A DNA stretch of 64,000 bases from Dehalococcoidia bacterium (GTDB lineage: Bacteria; Chloroflexota; Dehalococcoidia; Lucifugimonadales; Lucifugimonadaceae). Each line of letters begins with the position of its first letter. The stretch's first letter is position 1. The notes beneath the pieces were generated by a model, which was not told the origin of the DNA, ran no database searches, and saw nothing but the letters and a program-made list of their open reading frames with translations. Shown piece by piece: positions 1 through 9,514 of this stretch. The translations under genes and the position numbers were made by a program. The DNA is taken from positions 48,203-112,202 of the forward strand of contig DUCO01000018.1 in the NCBI GenBank assembly GCA_012959765.1, written 5' to 3'.

Positions 1-1023
1 GTTGCGTTGTACACGCTGAGCGATTTTGGCGGTGTTGCGCTGCTTCGGTACCAGACGTTTACTTCGACGATCATGATTCAGTACGAGTCGTCTATCGATC
101 GAACGGTTGTGGCGGTGTTGTCGCTGGTTTTAGTTGTTGTTGCGGTATTGCTGTTGCTTGGCGAGGGTTTTACTCGTGGCAGCGGTGCGTATCACCGGAG
201 CACCGTTGGGGCTGTTCGGGTTTCTAGAAGGTTCGACCTTGGGCGATGGCGCTGGGTTGGTGCTGGTGCCGTTGGGCTTCCGGTGCTGATTGGACTTGTG
301 ATTCCTGTTGGCGTACTTGTTCACTGGTTGGTGCGGGGACTACTCAATGATCAGGAGTTGCTGCCGTTGCTTATCCCGGCTCGGAATTCGCTTTATGTTT
401 CGTTGCTGGCCGCGGCTGTAACCGTGCTTGCTGCGTTGCCGGTGGTGATACTGGCGGTTCGCTTCCAGAGCAGGCTGAGTCGATTCTTCGAGCGATCGGT
501 GTATATCGGTTTTGGATTGCCGGGTGTTGTTGTTGCACTTTCCTTAGTGTTCTTCGGGATAAACGTTGCGCGGCCGCTGTACCAGTCGATCTGGTTGCTG
601 GTATTTGCGTATGGCGTGTTGTTCTTGCCCGCAAGCATTGGGGCGTTACGGAGTACGTTGCTGCAGGTAAACCCCAGAATTGAAGAGGCGGCTCAGAGTC
701 TTGGGCACTCCCAGTGGCGAGTGATTTTCTCGGTGACTATTCCGCTCGTGATGCCGGGTGCATTTGCGGGTGGTGCGATGGTGTTCCTACTGACAATGAA
801 AGAGTTACCGGCGACGTTGATACTTTCTCCTATTGGATATCGAACACTTTCATCATCTATTTGGTCGGCAGCTTCAGAGGCTTTCTTCGCAAAGACGGCT
901 GCGGCAGCGTTGTTGCTGGTTGTGGTTGCTGGAGTACCGACGGCGTATCTGACGCTGCGCGGTCATGGCGACAGGGCGGGCGTTTCTGACAAGCCGTTGA
1001 AGCTTGAAGAGGCAGCCCGATGA
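1..1023 (+). CDS. ABC transporter permease, iron(III)/FbpB type (5' end outside window)
   Basis: The frame is open from the first base, so this is the C-terminal part of a longer inner-membrane permease; there is no reason to take the TTG at 7 as the true start. The visible 340 residues hold at least seven hydrophobic segments. The cytoplasmic EAA loop that contacts the ATPase is seen near residues 220-245 (EEAAQSLGHSQWR, then IPLVMPG). The opening segment (SDFGG, LLRYQTF) resembles fused two-domain permeases of the FbpB family for ferric iron and related substrates, which are normally above 500 residues. The stop overlaps the ATG of the downstream ATPase (ATGA at 1020-1023), so the two are translationally coupled. 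The substrate is inferred only; thiamine or other anions are possible. Confidence 0.88.
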   Translation, partial: VALYTLSDFGGVALLRYQTFTSTIMIQYESSIDRTVVAVLSLVLVVVAVLLLLGEGFTRGSGAYHRSTVGAVRVSRRFDLGRWRWVGAGAVGLPVLIGLVIPVGVLVHWLVRGLLNDQELLPLLIPARNSLYVSLLAAAVTVLAALPVVILAVRFQSRLSRFFERSVYIGFGLPGVVVALSLVFFGINVARPLYQSIWLLVFAYGVLFLPASIGALRSTLLQVNPRIEEAAQSLGHSQWRVIFSVTIPLVMPGAFAGGAMVFLLTMKELPATLILSPIGYRTLSSSIWSAASEAFFAKTAAAALLLVVVAGVPTAYLTLRGHGDRAGVSDKPLKLEEAAR

Positions 1024-2186
1024 GGATGCCGTGGCGACGTCGACCCGCCGAGATTTCGATCCCGTCACCAGTTCCGGGGCTTGCCGCGCCCGGGATTACC
1101 GATCCAGACGCGGTTGAGACGGGCGTCATTCACCTGCAGGGCGTTGAGTGCAGTTATCCGGGATCTGACGAACCGGCGATACACGATTTTGACCTGCTTG
1201 TTCGACCGGGTGAGTTTGTGAGCATTCTTGGGCGGAGTGGTGCTGGTAAAACGACCGCGCTGCGAGTGGTTGCCGGATTCGAACAGGTTTCGGCGGGTTA
1301 CGTTCGGATTGGTGGTCAGCTGGTTGGTTCATCGTTCGTGCATGTGCCACCCGATCAGCGCAGGATCGGACTGGTATTTCAGGATTACGCGCTGTTCCCG
1401 CATCTTTCGGTTGCGAAGAACGTTGAGTTTGGCCTTAAGGATTTACCGGCTGGTGAACGGGCTGCACGTATTGCGCCGGTTCTCGCGATGGTTGGTATGA
1501 GCGGATATGAATCCCGCTACGTGCATGAGCTTTCTGGTGGTCAGCAGCAGCGGGTGGCGATTGCCCGTGCGCTTGCTCCCGATCCGGTTGCGTTGCTACT
1601 CGACGAGCCGTTTAGCAACTTGGATCGGCAGTTGAGGGCTGAGCTGCGGCGAGATATCAAGAAGATTGTTCAAGAGACTGGTGCCACGACGTTATTGGTT
1701 ACACACGACCGCGAAGAAGCGTTGGCGACATCGGATCGTATCGCTGTAATGGGCGATCGTGTTATCGATCAGATTGGTACGCCTGAAGAGGTGTACCAGA
1801 ATCCGGTTTCGGCTTCGGTTGCGAGACTTATCGGGCCGTGCGAGTTGATTCCGGGCGTGTACAGAGGTGGTGTGGTGGTGACCGAAGCGGGCGTGTTCCC
1901 TACCCGGACTACGACTGAAGAGACTATTTCGGATGGTCAACAGGTGCTGGCGCTGATGCGTGCGTCGGAGCTGGAGATTGAGCCTGCTGGTGACGAGGAG
2001 CAGAGAACGGCGACTGTTGAGCTTAGGGAGTTCGAGGGCGAGTTCAGCGAGTACAGCATTCGACTGGATTCAGGCACGCTGCTGAGAGTGCGCAGACGAG
2101 CAGCCAACGGTCTTGAGGTTGGTAGCCGGGTTCGTGTTCAGACTCGCGGCGAGTCGAAGGTGATCGTGTTCGCTGTATACGTCTGA
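1020..2186 (+). CDS. ABC transporter ATP-binding protein, FbpC/PotA type
   Basis: This is the ATPase partner of the preceding permease. Walker A is GRSGAGKT at residues 71-78, the Q-loop lies in VFQDYALFP (about 119-127), the signature LSGGQQQ is at 171-177 and Walker B LLLDEP at 192-197, followed by the H-loop in LVTHDREEA. A C-terminal extension from about residue 270 is TOBE-like, as in FbpC, PotA and CysA subunits that are regulated by or dock to their substrate system. The first 35 residues are a non-conserved leader. The ATG overlaps the permease stop by 4 nt. No periplasmic binding protein is seen; it probably lies upstream, outside the window. The family assignment is firm, iron as substrate is inferred. 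Confidence 0.93.
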   Translation: MRMPWRRRPAEISIPSPVPGLAAPGITDPDAVETGVIHLQGVECSYPGSDEPAIHDFDLLVRPGEFVSILGRSGAGKTTALRVVAGFEQVSAGYVRIGGQLVGSSFVHVPPDQRRIGLVFQDYALFPHLSVAKNVEFGLKDLPAGERAARIAPVLAMVGMSGYESRYVHELSGGQQQRVAIARALAPDPVALLLDEPFSNLDRQLRAELRRDIKKIVQETGATTLLVTHDREEALATSDRIAVMGDRVIDQIGTPEEVYQNPVSASVARLIGPCELIPGVYRGGVVVTEAGVFPTRTTTEETISDGQQVLALMRASELEIEPAGDEEQRTATVELREFEGEFSEYSIRLDSGTLLRVRRRAANGLEVGSRVRVQTRGESKVIVFAVYV

Positions 2187-2247
2187 CGTTCTATTCAGAT
2201 CGCCACGATCGAGAATATTCGACTACGCCGATTTCGATGCGAATTGT

Positions 2248-3822
2248 TTAGGAACTTGGCGGGTGAAACGACACAAAGGCTAGCTGTTGTTCGAGCCTTA
2301 GTTCGGCGTATTCGGGTAGTTGCCATACATCAGATGGCGTTGCTAGATCGATTTGATACAACCAACCGCTTCGAATAAACCAATGGGTGAACGATTCGTA
2401 ATTAACCCCGTCCGAGTTGAAGGTGGTATTGAATTCATGCCCCATAACAAGGACAGCTCCGTCTGCTGAAGTCCTGAAGATGCTTTGTTCATTGTCGATT
2501 ACAAAATCTGTCCAACCATCACTGGGTGCAAGGGTGAAGTCGTCAATGAACTGTTGTGTATTTTGATATTCAGCTCTCTGGAATTCGACCGACACAATAA
2601 TTGTTGCACCGGCGTACTCATCCCAGGTAACGACGCCATCTGGTCTGGAATCGATTAGCCAGCCAGGTGGTGGTGTGATGTCAAAACCGTAATCGTCGTC
2701 GACGTATTTTCCTGTAACCAGTGATGGGTGAGGCGTGGGTGTTGGCACGGTCACGACCTGACCCGCGGACAACGAAGGAACTATTAATTCCAATGTTTCG
2801 GCAGCTACAGCGAATCCAAACCCTTCTACAGATACTCCATCCGATGATGCGCGGATAACGTACGTGTTTATGCCTGCGATTGTTCCGTCCAGGAGTAACA
2901 GTGGTCCGCCTGAGTTACCGGGATTGATGGAGGCGTCTGTTTGTAATTCGCTTCGATCGTCAGCTGAGTTGAATTGAATTCCCGCTACGATTCCCTGAGA
3001 GACTCGTAGCGAGTCGACTCCCAACGGGAATCCAAGAGCTACGACTGATTCTCCAAGTTTCACGTCATCGGAGTTTGAAAAACTCAGGGGCGTAAAGGCG
3101 AAATCGCAGCAGATTCTCAAGACTGCAAGATCTCGAAGCGCATCGACGCCGATCAATGACGCTGGGTATGTTGTCTGTTCGGAGTAGACAACTTCGATCG
3201 ACGAAGTCTGGTCGATCACATGTTGATTCGTGAGAATAAGTGCAGCACCAGAACTATCTACCTCGATGATCACACCTGATCCCAAACCCCTGTTGGTGAT
3301 CACTTGCACGATCGATCCTCTGACTTGATCAATCAGTTCCGACAGTGACAACACGATGGGCGTTGTTGCTGTCGGGACCGGCGTTACAGTTGCGATTGCG
3401 GTGGGAGCGGGAACGGGTGGTTGTGTCGGGAGAGGTGTCGGGGCAGGTGGAACCGTCGTTGGTGTAGGCGGTTGCGTTGGTATGACAGTCGGCACAACTA
3501 CTGCAATTACGGTCGGAGGGGCTAGAGTCGGAATCACGACGGTTGCCGTTTTTATAGCAGGCGGAGTTGCAGTTGGCTGCTGCTCTTCAACAGCTTTCTG
3601 TGTTGCTTCAACTGCGGCAGCGATAGTATTTTCTATCGAAGTACTCGATGTTGCGGTTTGTTCCACAGAAACGCGAATCGTCGCATCGATATCAGGGGTG
3701 GGATCTGGATCAGTAGTTGGTACCGCTGCTGGCGTGGCGCAGCGGACGGTAACAGCGAAACTGATCGCTGCGATCACGAGATAAACTCTTGATCTTTTCC
3801 ACAACGATGTAGCTGATCTCAA
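2248..3822 (-). CDS. Secreted trypsin-like serine protease with Thr/Pro-rich linker
   Basis: The 524-residue protein begins with a signal-like hydrophobic segment (residues 13-27), followed by a cysteine at 28 that could be a weak lipobox. Residues 80-155 are a proline- and threonine-rich low-complexity linker. A trypsin-like domain of the HtrA/DegP class follows, with a complete triad: His201 in TNQHV, Asp231 in LRDLAVL and Ser304 in GNSGGP. No PDZ domain follows. Residues 365-524 instead form a separate domain of unknown role (GYGF-like start, many aromatics), loosely reminiscent of PsbP-like or lipoprotein modules. It probably acts outside the membrane in protein quality control or processing. 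It is the upstream neighbour of fabF on the same strand, only 8 bp after it. Confidence 0.85.
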   Translation of the reverse strand: MRSATSLWKRSRVYLVIAAISFAVTVRCATPAAVPTTDPDPTPDIDATIRVSVEQTATSSTSIENTIAAAVEATQKAVEEQQPTATPPAIKTATVVIPTLAPPTVIAVVVPTVIPTQPPTPTTVPPAPTPLPTQPPVPAPTAIATVTPVPTATTPIVLSLSELIDQVRGSIVQVITNRGLGSGVIIEVDSSGAALILTNQHVIDQTSSIEVVYSEQTTYPASLIGVDALRDLAVLRICCDFAFTPLSFSNSDDVKLGESVVALGFPLGVDSLRVSQGIVAGIQFNSADDRSELQTDASINPGNSGGPLLLLDGTIAGINTYVIRASSDGVSVEGFGFAVAAETLELIVPSLSAGQVVTVPTPTPHPSLVTGKYVDDDYGFDITPPPGWLIDSRPDGVVTWDEYAGATIIVSVEFQRAEYQNTQQFIDDFTLAPSDGWTDFVIDNEQSIFRTSADGAVLVMGHEFNTTFNSDGVNYESFTHWFIRSGWLYQIDLATPSDVWQLPEYAELRLEQQLAFVSFHPPSS

Positions 3823-3830
3823 GTGAACCC

Positions 3831-5081
3831 CTAGGCGAACTTCTTAATTATCAGGCAGGCGTTTTGGCCGCCGAATCCGAACGAGTTCGATAGCGTGATG
3901 TTGACTTCTGTTTCTCGGGCTGCGTTTGGAATGTAGTCGAGGTCGCAATCGGGATCAGACTCTTCCTGGTTGATCGTCGGGTGAAGAATGCTGTCGTTGA
4001 TGCTGTTGATGCAGACGATCGCCTCCAACGCCCCAGACGCGCCCAGAGAATGACCGACCATCGACTTGGTTGAGCTGATGGGGATTTTGTATGCCTGTTC
4101 CCCGAACACAGCTTTTATTGCCTTGGTTTCCGAAGCGTCGTTGATCAGAGTCGATGTGCCATGAGCGTTGATGTAGTCGACCTCGTCGAGCTCAACGCCA
4201 GCATTGTCCAGAGCACGCTTGATCGCTTTTGCAGCACCGGAGCCTTCCGGGTGCGGCTGAACTAAGTGATATGCATCGGAAGAAACGCCCCAACCGCCAA
4301 CTTCTGCGTAGATGCGGGCGCCACGCGCTTGAGCGTGTTCAAGGCTTTCGATTATGAGGATTCCGCTGCCTTCTGCGGGAGCAAATCCGTCACGACCCTT
4401 GTCGAATGGACGGCTGGCTTTTGCTGGATCACCGTCCCAGGTGGAGAGTGCACGCATGGTGCTGAATCCGCCCATGCCGATTTCACAAATACCCGCTTCG
4501 CTACCGCCAGTTACGATGACGTCGGCAGTGCCGCGTCGGATGACTTCTGCGGCTTCGCCGATGGCTTGTGTACTTGCAGCGCAGGCAGTGACGCAGGTGT
4601 TTGTGTAGCCGGTGAGATTGAAGGTGTGCGAGATGTTCGCTGATGCCATGTTTACGAGCATCATCGGGATGTAGTAGGGACTCATCCGATTGGCACCACG
4701 TTTTACGCGGATCTCAGATTGCTGATCGGTCTCGGGAAGCCCACCAGATCCGCTGCCGATCAAAACTCCGACACGGTCGAGGTCTTCTTTTTCGAAGTCG
4801 ATGCCTGAGTCTTTGACTGACTGGTACGCAGCCGCGACCGCAAATTGTGAGAAGCGTGCCATTCTGCGCGCTTCTTTGCGGTCCATATATTCCGTGGCGT
4901 CGAAATTCTGAATTTCGCCCGAGACTTTGCACGGGAATCCGTCGGGACTAACGAGGCTGATCTCTCGAATACCAGATTGTCCGTTTTTAACACCGGTCCA
5001 AAATTCGTCGACGGAATTTCCGAGGGCGGTGATGGCACCCATACCGGTGATCACGACTCTTGTTTGGTTATTGCTGGTCAT
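3831..5081 (-). CDS. fabF: 3-oxoacyl-[acyl-carrier-protein] synthase II
   Basis: This is a condensing enzyme of type II fatty acid synthesis, extending acyl-ACP with malonyl-ACP. The 416-residue length is typical. The catalytic cysteine is Cys167 in TACAAS, with the two histidines His307 (NAHGTST) and His344 (VGHSLGASG). A thiolase-type glycine-rich C-terminus (NSFGFGGQNA) is present. It lies between folC (27 bp upstream on the same strand) and the protease gene, and no acpP or other fab gene is adjacent. The start ATG at 5081 gives the expected N-terminus (VVITGMGAIT). Confidence 0.96.
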   Translation of the reverse strand: MTSNNQTRVVITGMGAITALGNSVDEFWTGVKNGQSGIREISLVSPDGFPCKVSGEIQNFDATEYMDRKEARRMARFSQFAVAAAYQSVKDSGIDFEKEDLDRVGVLIGSGSGGLPETDQQSEIRVKRGANRMSPYYIPMMLVNMASANISHTFNLTGYTNTCVTACAASTQAIGEAAEVIRRGTADVIVTGGSEAGICEIGMGGFSTMRALSTWDGDPAKASRPFDKGRDGFAPAEGSGILIIESLEHAQARGARIYAEVGGWGVSSDAYHLVQPHPEGSGAAKAIKRALDNAGVELDEVDYINAHGTSTLINDASETKAIKAVFGEQAYKIPISSTKSMVGHSLGASGALEAIVCINSINDSILHPTINQEESDPDCDLDYIPNAARETEVNITLSNSFGFGGQNACLIIKKFA

Positions 5082-5107
5082 TTATGTGGTGTTCGAGACT
5101 TTCAGTT

Positions 5108-6520
5108 TTACGGTCGCGGTGGAAGTTTGATGTCGGGGTATAGTTCAGGTTCGATTCCGTGCTCGATCTCAACTATCTCCGCCGCTACAAATAGAGATCC
5201 GGTTGCGAGTATCAGGTCGTTGCTGTTCGCCAGCTTTTTGGCATGCGATAAAGCCTCGCAGGTGTTTGTTGTAACTGCGGACACGAAAATTTTACTCTCA
5301 CCCAAGGCATCTGACAGTTCGATATTGGTGAGGGATTTGGGGTGGCGGGACTCCGTAACGATGATTTTCGGGTTTAATGGGGCTAACTCACGAAAAACCG
5401 CGGTGGGGTCGTGGCCTCGAACGACGCCCAGAATTAGTACGGTTTCGTTTCTATCTGGGAAGAGACTTTCGATGGATTTTCTTAGCGCAAGTGCAGATGC
5501 ATCGTTGTGGGCGCCATCGACGAAGATGGGAATTGGCTCGCGTGTGACGACGTGATTTCTAGCTGGCCATTCGACGTTTTCGAGACCTTCGCTAACTGCG
5601 TCGCTAGTGGTTGTGACGCCTGCTTTTGCGAGTTCTGAGAGGGCAGCTACTGCGGTGCGAGCGTTATCGATCTGGTGGGATCCGAGAAGGCGTAGGTGAG
5701 TAGCGATTAGGTTTCCGTTTGCGCTGATCTCGAGTTCTACGCCGTCGATACCGAGATCGTTCGAGGAGAGAATTTCTACTGCTGATGCCGATTCCGTTAG
5801 CAGGCTTTGATTCGTGCGTGCTGTTTCTCGAATTACTTCGAGGGCTTCGGGTTGTTGAGGCGAAGTAACCACCGGGATTCCCGGCTTGATGATTCCGGCT
5901 TTTTCTGCCGCAATCAGCTCGATGGTATTGCCAAGAACCGCAATATGATCAAGGCTGATCGGGGTGATAACCGAAACCAGCGGGGTGATGATGTTTGTTG
6001 AATCGAGTCTGCCGCCGAGTCCTACTTCGATCACACTGATGTCGGCTTTCGAGTTTGCGAAATGGCAGAACGCCATCGCTGTTTCCAGATCGAATACTGA
6101 AACCCTTCCGATGTCGCCATCTGCGGTTACCTGTTCCACGGCTGGCCATAGGTCGTATACGAGCTTTGTGAAATCGTTCTCAGAGATAGGTTGCCTATTG
6201 ATTCGCAACCGTTCGGTGATTCGGTGAATCGACGGTGAAGTGAAGAGGCCTGTCGTGTATCCGCTGGCGGCAAGCGACCATGCGATCATCGCTGAAGTGC
6301 TGCCCTTGCCTTTGCTGCCTGCGACGTGAACGTACTTCTGGCCGACTTGCGGGTTGCCCAGATACTTAAGGAGACGTTCGATGCGCTTGAGATGAAAATC
6401 CGTCGGGTCGTTGGCGCGTGATTTTCTCTCGAAGTCGGCGAGCGAAAGCAACTGTGAAACCGCTGCCTGGTATTCGAGGTTCACTCTAATTTTTGAACCT
6501 GTTGGAGTTTGCGGCGACAT
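5108..6520 (-). CDS. folC: Bifunctional folylpolyglutamate synthase / dihydrofolate synthase
   Basis: This cytoplasmic Mur-ligase-family enzyme adds glutamate to dihydropteroate or folates using ATP. The ATP-binding loop is GSKGKGST at residues 68-75, with the further family motif SPSIHRITER near 100 and the omega-loop and C-terminal domain DGAHN motif (FVDGAHND) near 330. At 470 residues it is slightly longer than average because of a leader of about 20 residues. It is transcribed toward fabF with a 26-bp gap, so the two may share a transcript. No folP or folK is seen nearby. Confidence 0.94.
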   Translation of the reverse strand: MSPQTPTGSKIRVNLEYQAAVSQLLSLADFERKSRANDPTDFHLKRIERLLKYLGNPQVGQKYVHVAGSKGKGSTSAMIAWSLAASGYTTGLFTSPSIHRITERLRINRQPISENDFTKLVYDLWPAVEQVTADGDIGRVSVFDLETAMAFCHFANSKADISVIEVGLGGRLDSTNIITPLVSVITPISLDHIAVLGNTIELIAAEKAGIIKPGIPVVTSPQQPEALEVIRETARTNQSLLTESASAVEILSSNDLGIDGVELEISANGNLIATHLRLLGSHQIDNARTAVAALSELAKAGVTTTSDAVSEGLENVEWPARNHVVTREPIPIFVDGAHNDASALALRKSIESLFPDRNETVLILGVVRGHDPTAVFRELAPLNPKIIVTESRHPKSLTNIELSDALGESKIFVSAVTTNTCEALSHAKKLANSNDLILATGSLFVAAEIVEIEHGIEPELYPDIKLPPRP

Positions 6521-6714
6521 TACGGTTAATTATCTCTGTCAATTGCACTGAATGTCACTCTTATTGGGGTTCGCCGGTGGGGTTTTGTGTGCCCCGTTGC
6601 TAGTATTGTCGCTCCTAAGACCGATTGTCTGGAAAAACAGGGCTGTCCAGCATGTTCGATACCCGCTCCCTCCCTCCCTGCCCGTTCGCAAATTAGAAGA
6701 GGCTCGGCAAATTC

Positions 6715-8079
6715 GTGAAATACCGTGATCTTATTGACAGCGCAACTAACGGCCATGGCGCCGACTATTGCGAAGTACGAATAGAAGAGACCGACAGTTC
6801 GCGGCTTATTTACCGTGGAAAGTCGCTGGAAACCATTGCGCAGACCAGTGGTCTTGGAGGGAACGTTCGGGCCGTTACAAAAGGTGGCTGGGGTTTCGCC
6901 AGTTTCAACAGCCTTGACGATCTGAAGACCAAAGTTGGCGACGCTGTTGCACAGTCAAAGGCTGTCGGTGGGTCGAAGACAGAGATTGGTGAAGCTGACC
7001 CGCATGTTGACGTGGTTCCGGCTCACATTGTTCACGATCCTGCTGATGTTTCTCTCGACGAGAAAAAGCGGATAATGGATCACTACAACGATCTCGTGTG
7101 GTCGGTCGATGGCATTAACAGTGCCGACATTATTTACGGCGATTCTTCGCGCAAGACGTTCTTCGGAAGCTCTGATGGTTCGTACATTGAGCAGGAGCAG
7201 GTTCACGTTATTTCACGTATTTCGGCACAGGCTCGACGTGGCAGCGACGTTCAGCAGGCCGGGTTTAGTCTTGGGTCGCAGGGTGACTTTGATCTGATTC
7301 GAGATCTTGATCAGCAGGTTGTCGACGCTGCGAAGCGTGCGGTTGCACTGCTGGATGCGAAGTCTCTTGATGGCGGCGAGCGCACGGTAATCCTTGACCC
7401 AGTGCTTGCTGGCGTGTTCGTTCACGAAGCGTTTGGTCATCTTTCGGAAGGCGATAACGTTTATGAGAACGACAAGCTGAAAGAGATCATGTACATGGGT
7501 CGGAAGTTTGGTGGAAAGCACCTGAACTTCACCGATGGCGCAGCCATTCCTGGGTTGCGAGGTAGCTTCAAATACGACGATGAAGGCACTCCAGCTACTC
7601 GAACGGCGCTTGTTCGTGAGGGTGAATTGGTGGGTCGGCTTCATTCTCGTGAGACCGCCGCAAAGCTCGGTGAGCAACCGACGGGTAATGCCCGGGCGAT
7701 TGGCTACAACTTCCCTCCGATCGTTCGCATGACCAACACGATCATCGAACCGGGCGAGGCGACTCTCGAGGATCTGCTTGAAGGTGTTGAAGATGGTGTT
7801 TACGTTCGTAATTGGTACGGCGGGATGACGCAGCACGAGATGTTCACTTTCTCGTCGGGCGAGGCATACATGATCCGCAACGGCGAGATTCAGGAAGCTG
7901 TTCGTCCTGTGATGCTTACCGGAAACCTGTTTGAGACTCTGAAGAACCTCGATGGGATCGGGAACGACCTCGGTATGAATCAGGGCGGCGGTTGTGGCAA
8001 GGGTGGTCAATCGCCTTTGCCGGTTTCGAACGGCAGCCCACATGTCCGCATTCAAAACTGCCTGATTTCAGGGGCATAG
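6715..8079 (+). CDS. tldD: Metalloprotease TldD
   Basis: This is the catalytic subunit of the TldD-TldE (PmbA) heterodimeric metalloprotease, which in known cases trims microcin or CcdA-like peptides and matures modified peptides. The zinc motif HExxxH is present as HEAFGH at residues 237-242. The C-terminal domain ends in the usual glycine-rich GGGCGKGGQ segment, which contains a cysteine. The start is a GTG at 6715 preceded by the purine-rich stretch AGAAGAGG. The 454-residue length is typical. It is followed 49 bp later by its partner tldE, supporting an operon. No obvious peptide substrate gene is seen here. Confidence 0.94.
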   Translation: MKYRDLIDSATNGHGADYCEVRIEETDSSRLIYRGKSLETIAQTSGLGGNVRAVTKGGWGFASFNSLDDLKTKVGDAVAQSKAVGGSKTEIGEADPHVDVVPAHIVHDPADVSLDEKKRIMDHYNDLVWSVDGINSADIIYGDSSRKTFFGSSDGSYIEQEQVHVISRISAQARRGSDVQQAGFSLGSQGDFDLIRDLDQQVVDAAKRAVALLDAKSLDGGERTVILDPVLAGVFVHEAFGHLSEGDNVYENDKLKEIMYMGRKFGGKHLNFTDGAAIPGLRGSFKYDDEGTPATRTALVREGELVGRLHSRETAAKLGEQPTGNARAIGYNFPPIVRMTNTIIEPGEATLEDLLEGVEDGVYVRNWYGGMTQHEMFTFSSGEAYMIRNGEIQEAVRPVMLTGNLFETLKNLDGIGNDLGMNQGGGCGKGGQSPLPVSNGSPHVRIQNCLISGA

Positions 8080-8128
8080 GCGCGTTGTTATCGACAGTTT
8101 GTGACCAGATATTTCGAGAGATAAAAAA

Positions 8129-9451
8129 TTGAGCGAATCGCTACTAAATGCCGCTGCGGCAAAATTTGATCAGGCCGAGGTTTACCGGATCGAGATGGAA
8201 AGCCATCCGGTTTCGTTTGAGTCGAACCGGCTGAAGGAAATCATGCGTCGTGATACTTCGGGTGTTGCACTGCGGGTGATCGATGATGGTCGTATTGGAT
8301 TTACTTCGACTACCGACGCTAGCCGTGAATCGGAACTTGTGGGCCGAGCGGCGACGCTGGCTCCGTTTGGCTCTGAGGCTTTATTTGAGTTTCCTGCGCC
8401 GAGTGAATACCCGACTGTCGACATTGTTGATGCCAAGATTCCTGCTGTTTCTCAACAGTCGATGATCGACGTGGGGCACGGGTTAATTGAACGACTGATG
8501 GACGAGTGGCCTGAATTGCTTTGTGACGCCCGGATCGGGTGGTCAACAGGGCGTGGTCGGATCATGAACTCGGCTGGAATCGATGCTGAGTACGAGCAGA
8601 CGAGCTACTACTGCTCGCTGGGCGCACAGCTAATCCGTGGCACCGATATGTTGAACGTTTGGGCTGGATTTGGTTCGAGTCACCTGTTTGGCGAGGTTGA
8701 GTTGGATCGTTTACTTCAGACGGTTCGGCGATCGCTTCGGTGGTCGAAGGAGACCGCCCAGGCGACTGCTAATACCGGTGATTTGCCGGTGATATTTACA
8801 CCCCGTGGTGTTGGAGCAACGATGCTTCATCCGCTGCTTTCGGGATTCAATGGCAAGAACGTTGCTAACGGGTCATCACCGTTGGGCGACCGCTGGGGCG
8901 AGAAGATAGTTGATGAGCGAATTACGATTTTCGATGATCCGCTGATTAGCGGTGCGAGTGGCAGCAGGCCTTTTGATGATGAGGGTGTTGCGAGCCGCCG
9001 ACATGCGTTGATCGAAAAGGGCGTTGCCGGCGGACCATTACTGGATCTGCAAACAGCAGGCCAGCTTGGAAAAACTTCGACTGGCGCAGCTGGTCGTGGG
9101 CTTGCAACCACTCCATCGCCAGGTACATCGGTAATCGACATCGCACATGGCGATACCCACTTTGAAGACATGATTGCCGGTGTCAAAGAAGGCCTGATTG
9201 TTGAGGAGCTTCTTGGCGCCGGACAGGGTAACGAACTCGGTGGAGATTTCCGTGCAAACGTTTCGCTTGGCTATAAAATTGAGAACGGTGAAATTATTGG
9301 GCGGGTGAAAAACACGATGATTTCAGGCAACGTTTACAAGGTGCTTTCGCAGGTGGAGCAGGTGGGCGATTCAGCAGAATGGGTGTTTGGGTCGATGCGA
9401 TCACCAGCTATTCAAAGCCTGGGTGTAGAGGTTGCAGCTAAGTACGAGTAG
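8129..9451 (+). CDS. pmbA: TldE/PmbA family metalloprotease partner subunit
   Basis: This is the non-catalytic partner of TldD, homologous along its length but without an HExxxH motif, as expected for the PmbA/TldE subunit. Conserved segments include the N-terminal VSFESNRLKEI region and the C-terminal GNELGGDFRANVSLGYKIENGE-type region (described here in part), with the final MISGNVYKVL. The start is a TTG at 8129 following an A-rich leader. It is transcribed directly after tldD and before the HEAT-repeat gene (63-bp gap), so all three may be co-transcribed. Confidence 0.92.
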   Translation: MSESLLNAAAAKFDQAEVYRIEMESHPVSFESNRLKEIMRRDTSGVALRVIDDGRIGFTSTTDASRESELVGRAATLAPFGSEALFEFPAPSEYPTVDIVDAKIPAVSQQSMIDVGHGLIERLMDEWPELLCDARIGWSTGRGRIMNSAGIDAEYEQTSYYCSLGAQLIRGTDMLNVWAGFGSSHLFGEVELDRLLQTVRRSLRWSKETAQATANTGDLPVIFTPRGVGATMLHPLLSGFNGKNVANGSSPLGDRWGEKIVDERITIFDDPLISGASGSRPFDDEGVASRRHALIEKGVAGGPLLDLQTAGQLGKTSTGAAGRGLATTPSPGTSVIDIAHGDTHFEDMIAGVKEGLIVEELLGAGQGNELGGDFRANVSLGYKIENGEIIGRVKNTMISGNVYKVLSQVEQVGDSAEWVFGSMRSPAIQSLGVEVAAKYE

Positions 9452-9514
9452 GACATCGTTGGGTCGTCGTCGCCAACGGGCGCCGGCACCAAGAGAGCGC
9501 AAGATAACGTAACT

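Noticed and set aside
3356..3784. Plus-strand 142-residue Gly/Val-rich frame
   Set aside because: It is the antisense reading of the Thr/Pro-rich linker of the protease gene; low-complexity codons make the opposite strand open by chance.
6526..6756. Minus-strand 76-residue frame between folC and tldD
   Set aside because: It overlaps the start of tldD, has no recognisable motif, and lies in a region expected to be a divergent promoter.
7213..8055. Long minus-strand frame (280 residues) inside tldD
   Set aside because: Fully antisense to tldD, which has all family motifs; composition is unlike the other proteins.
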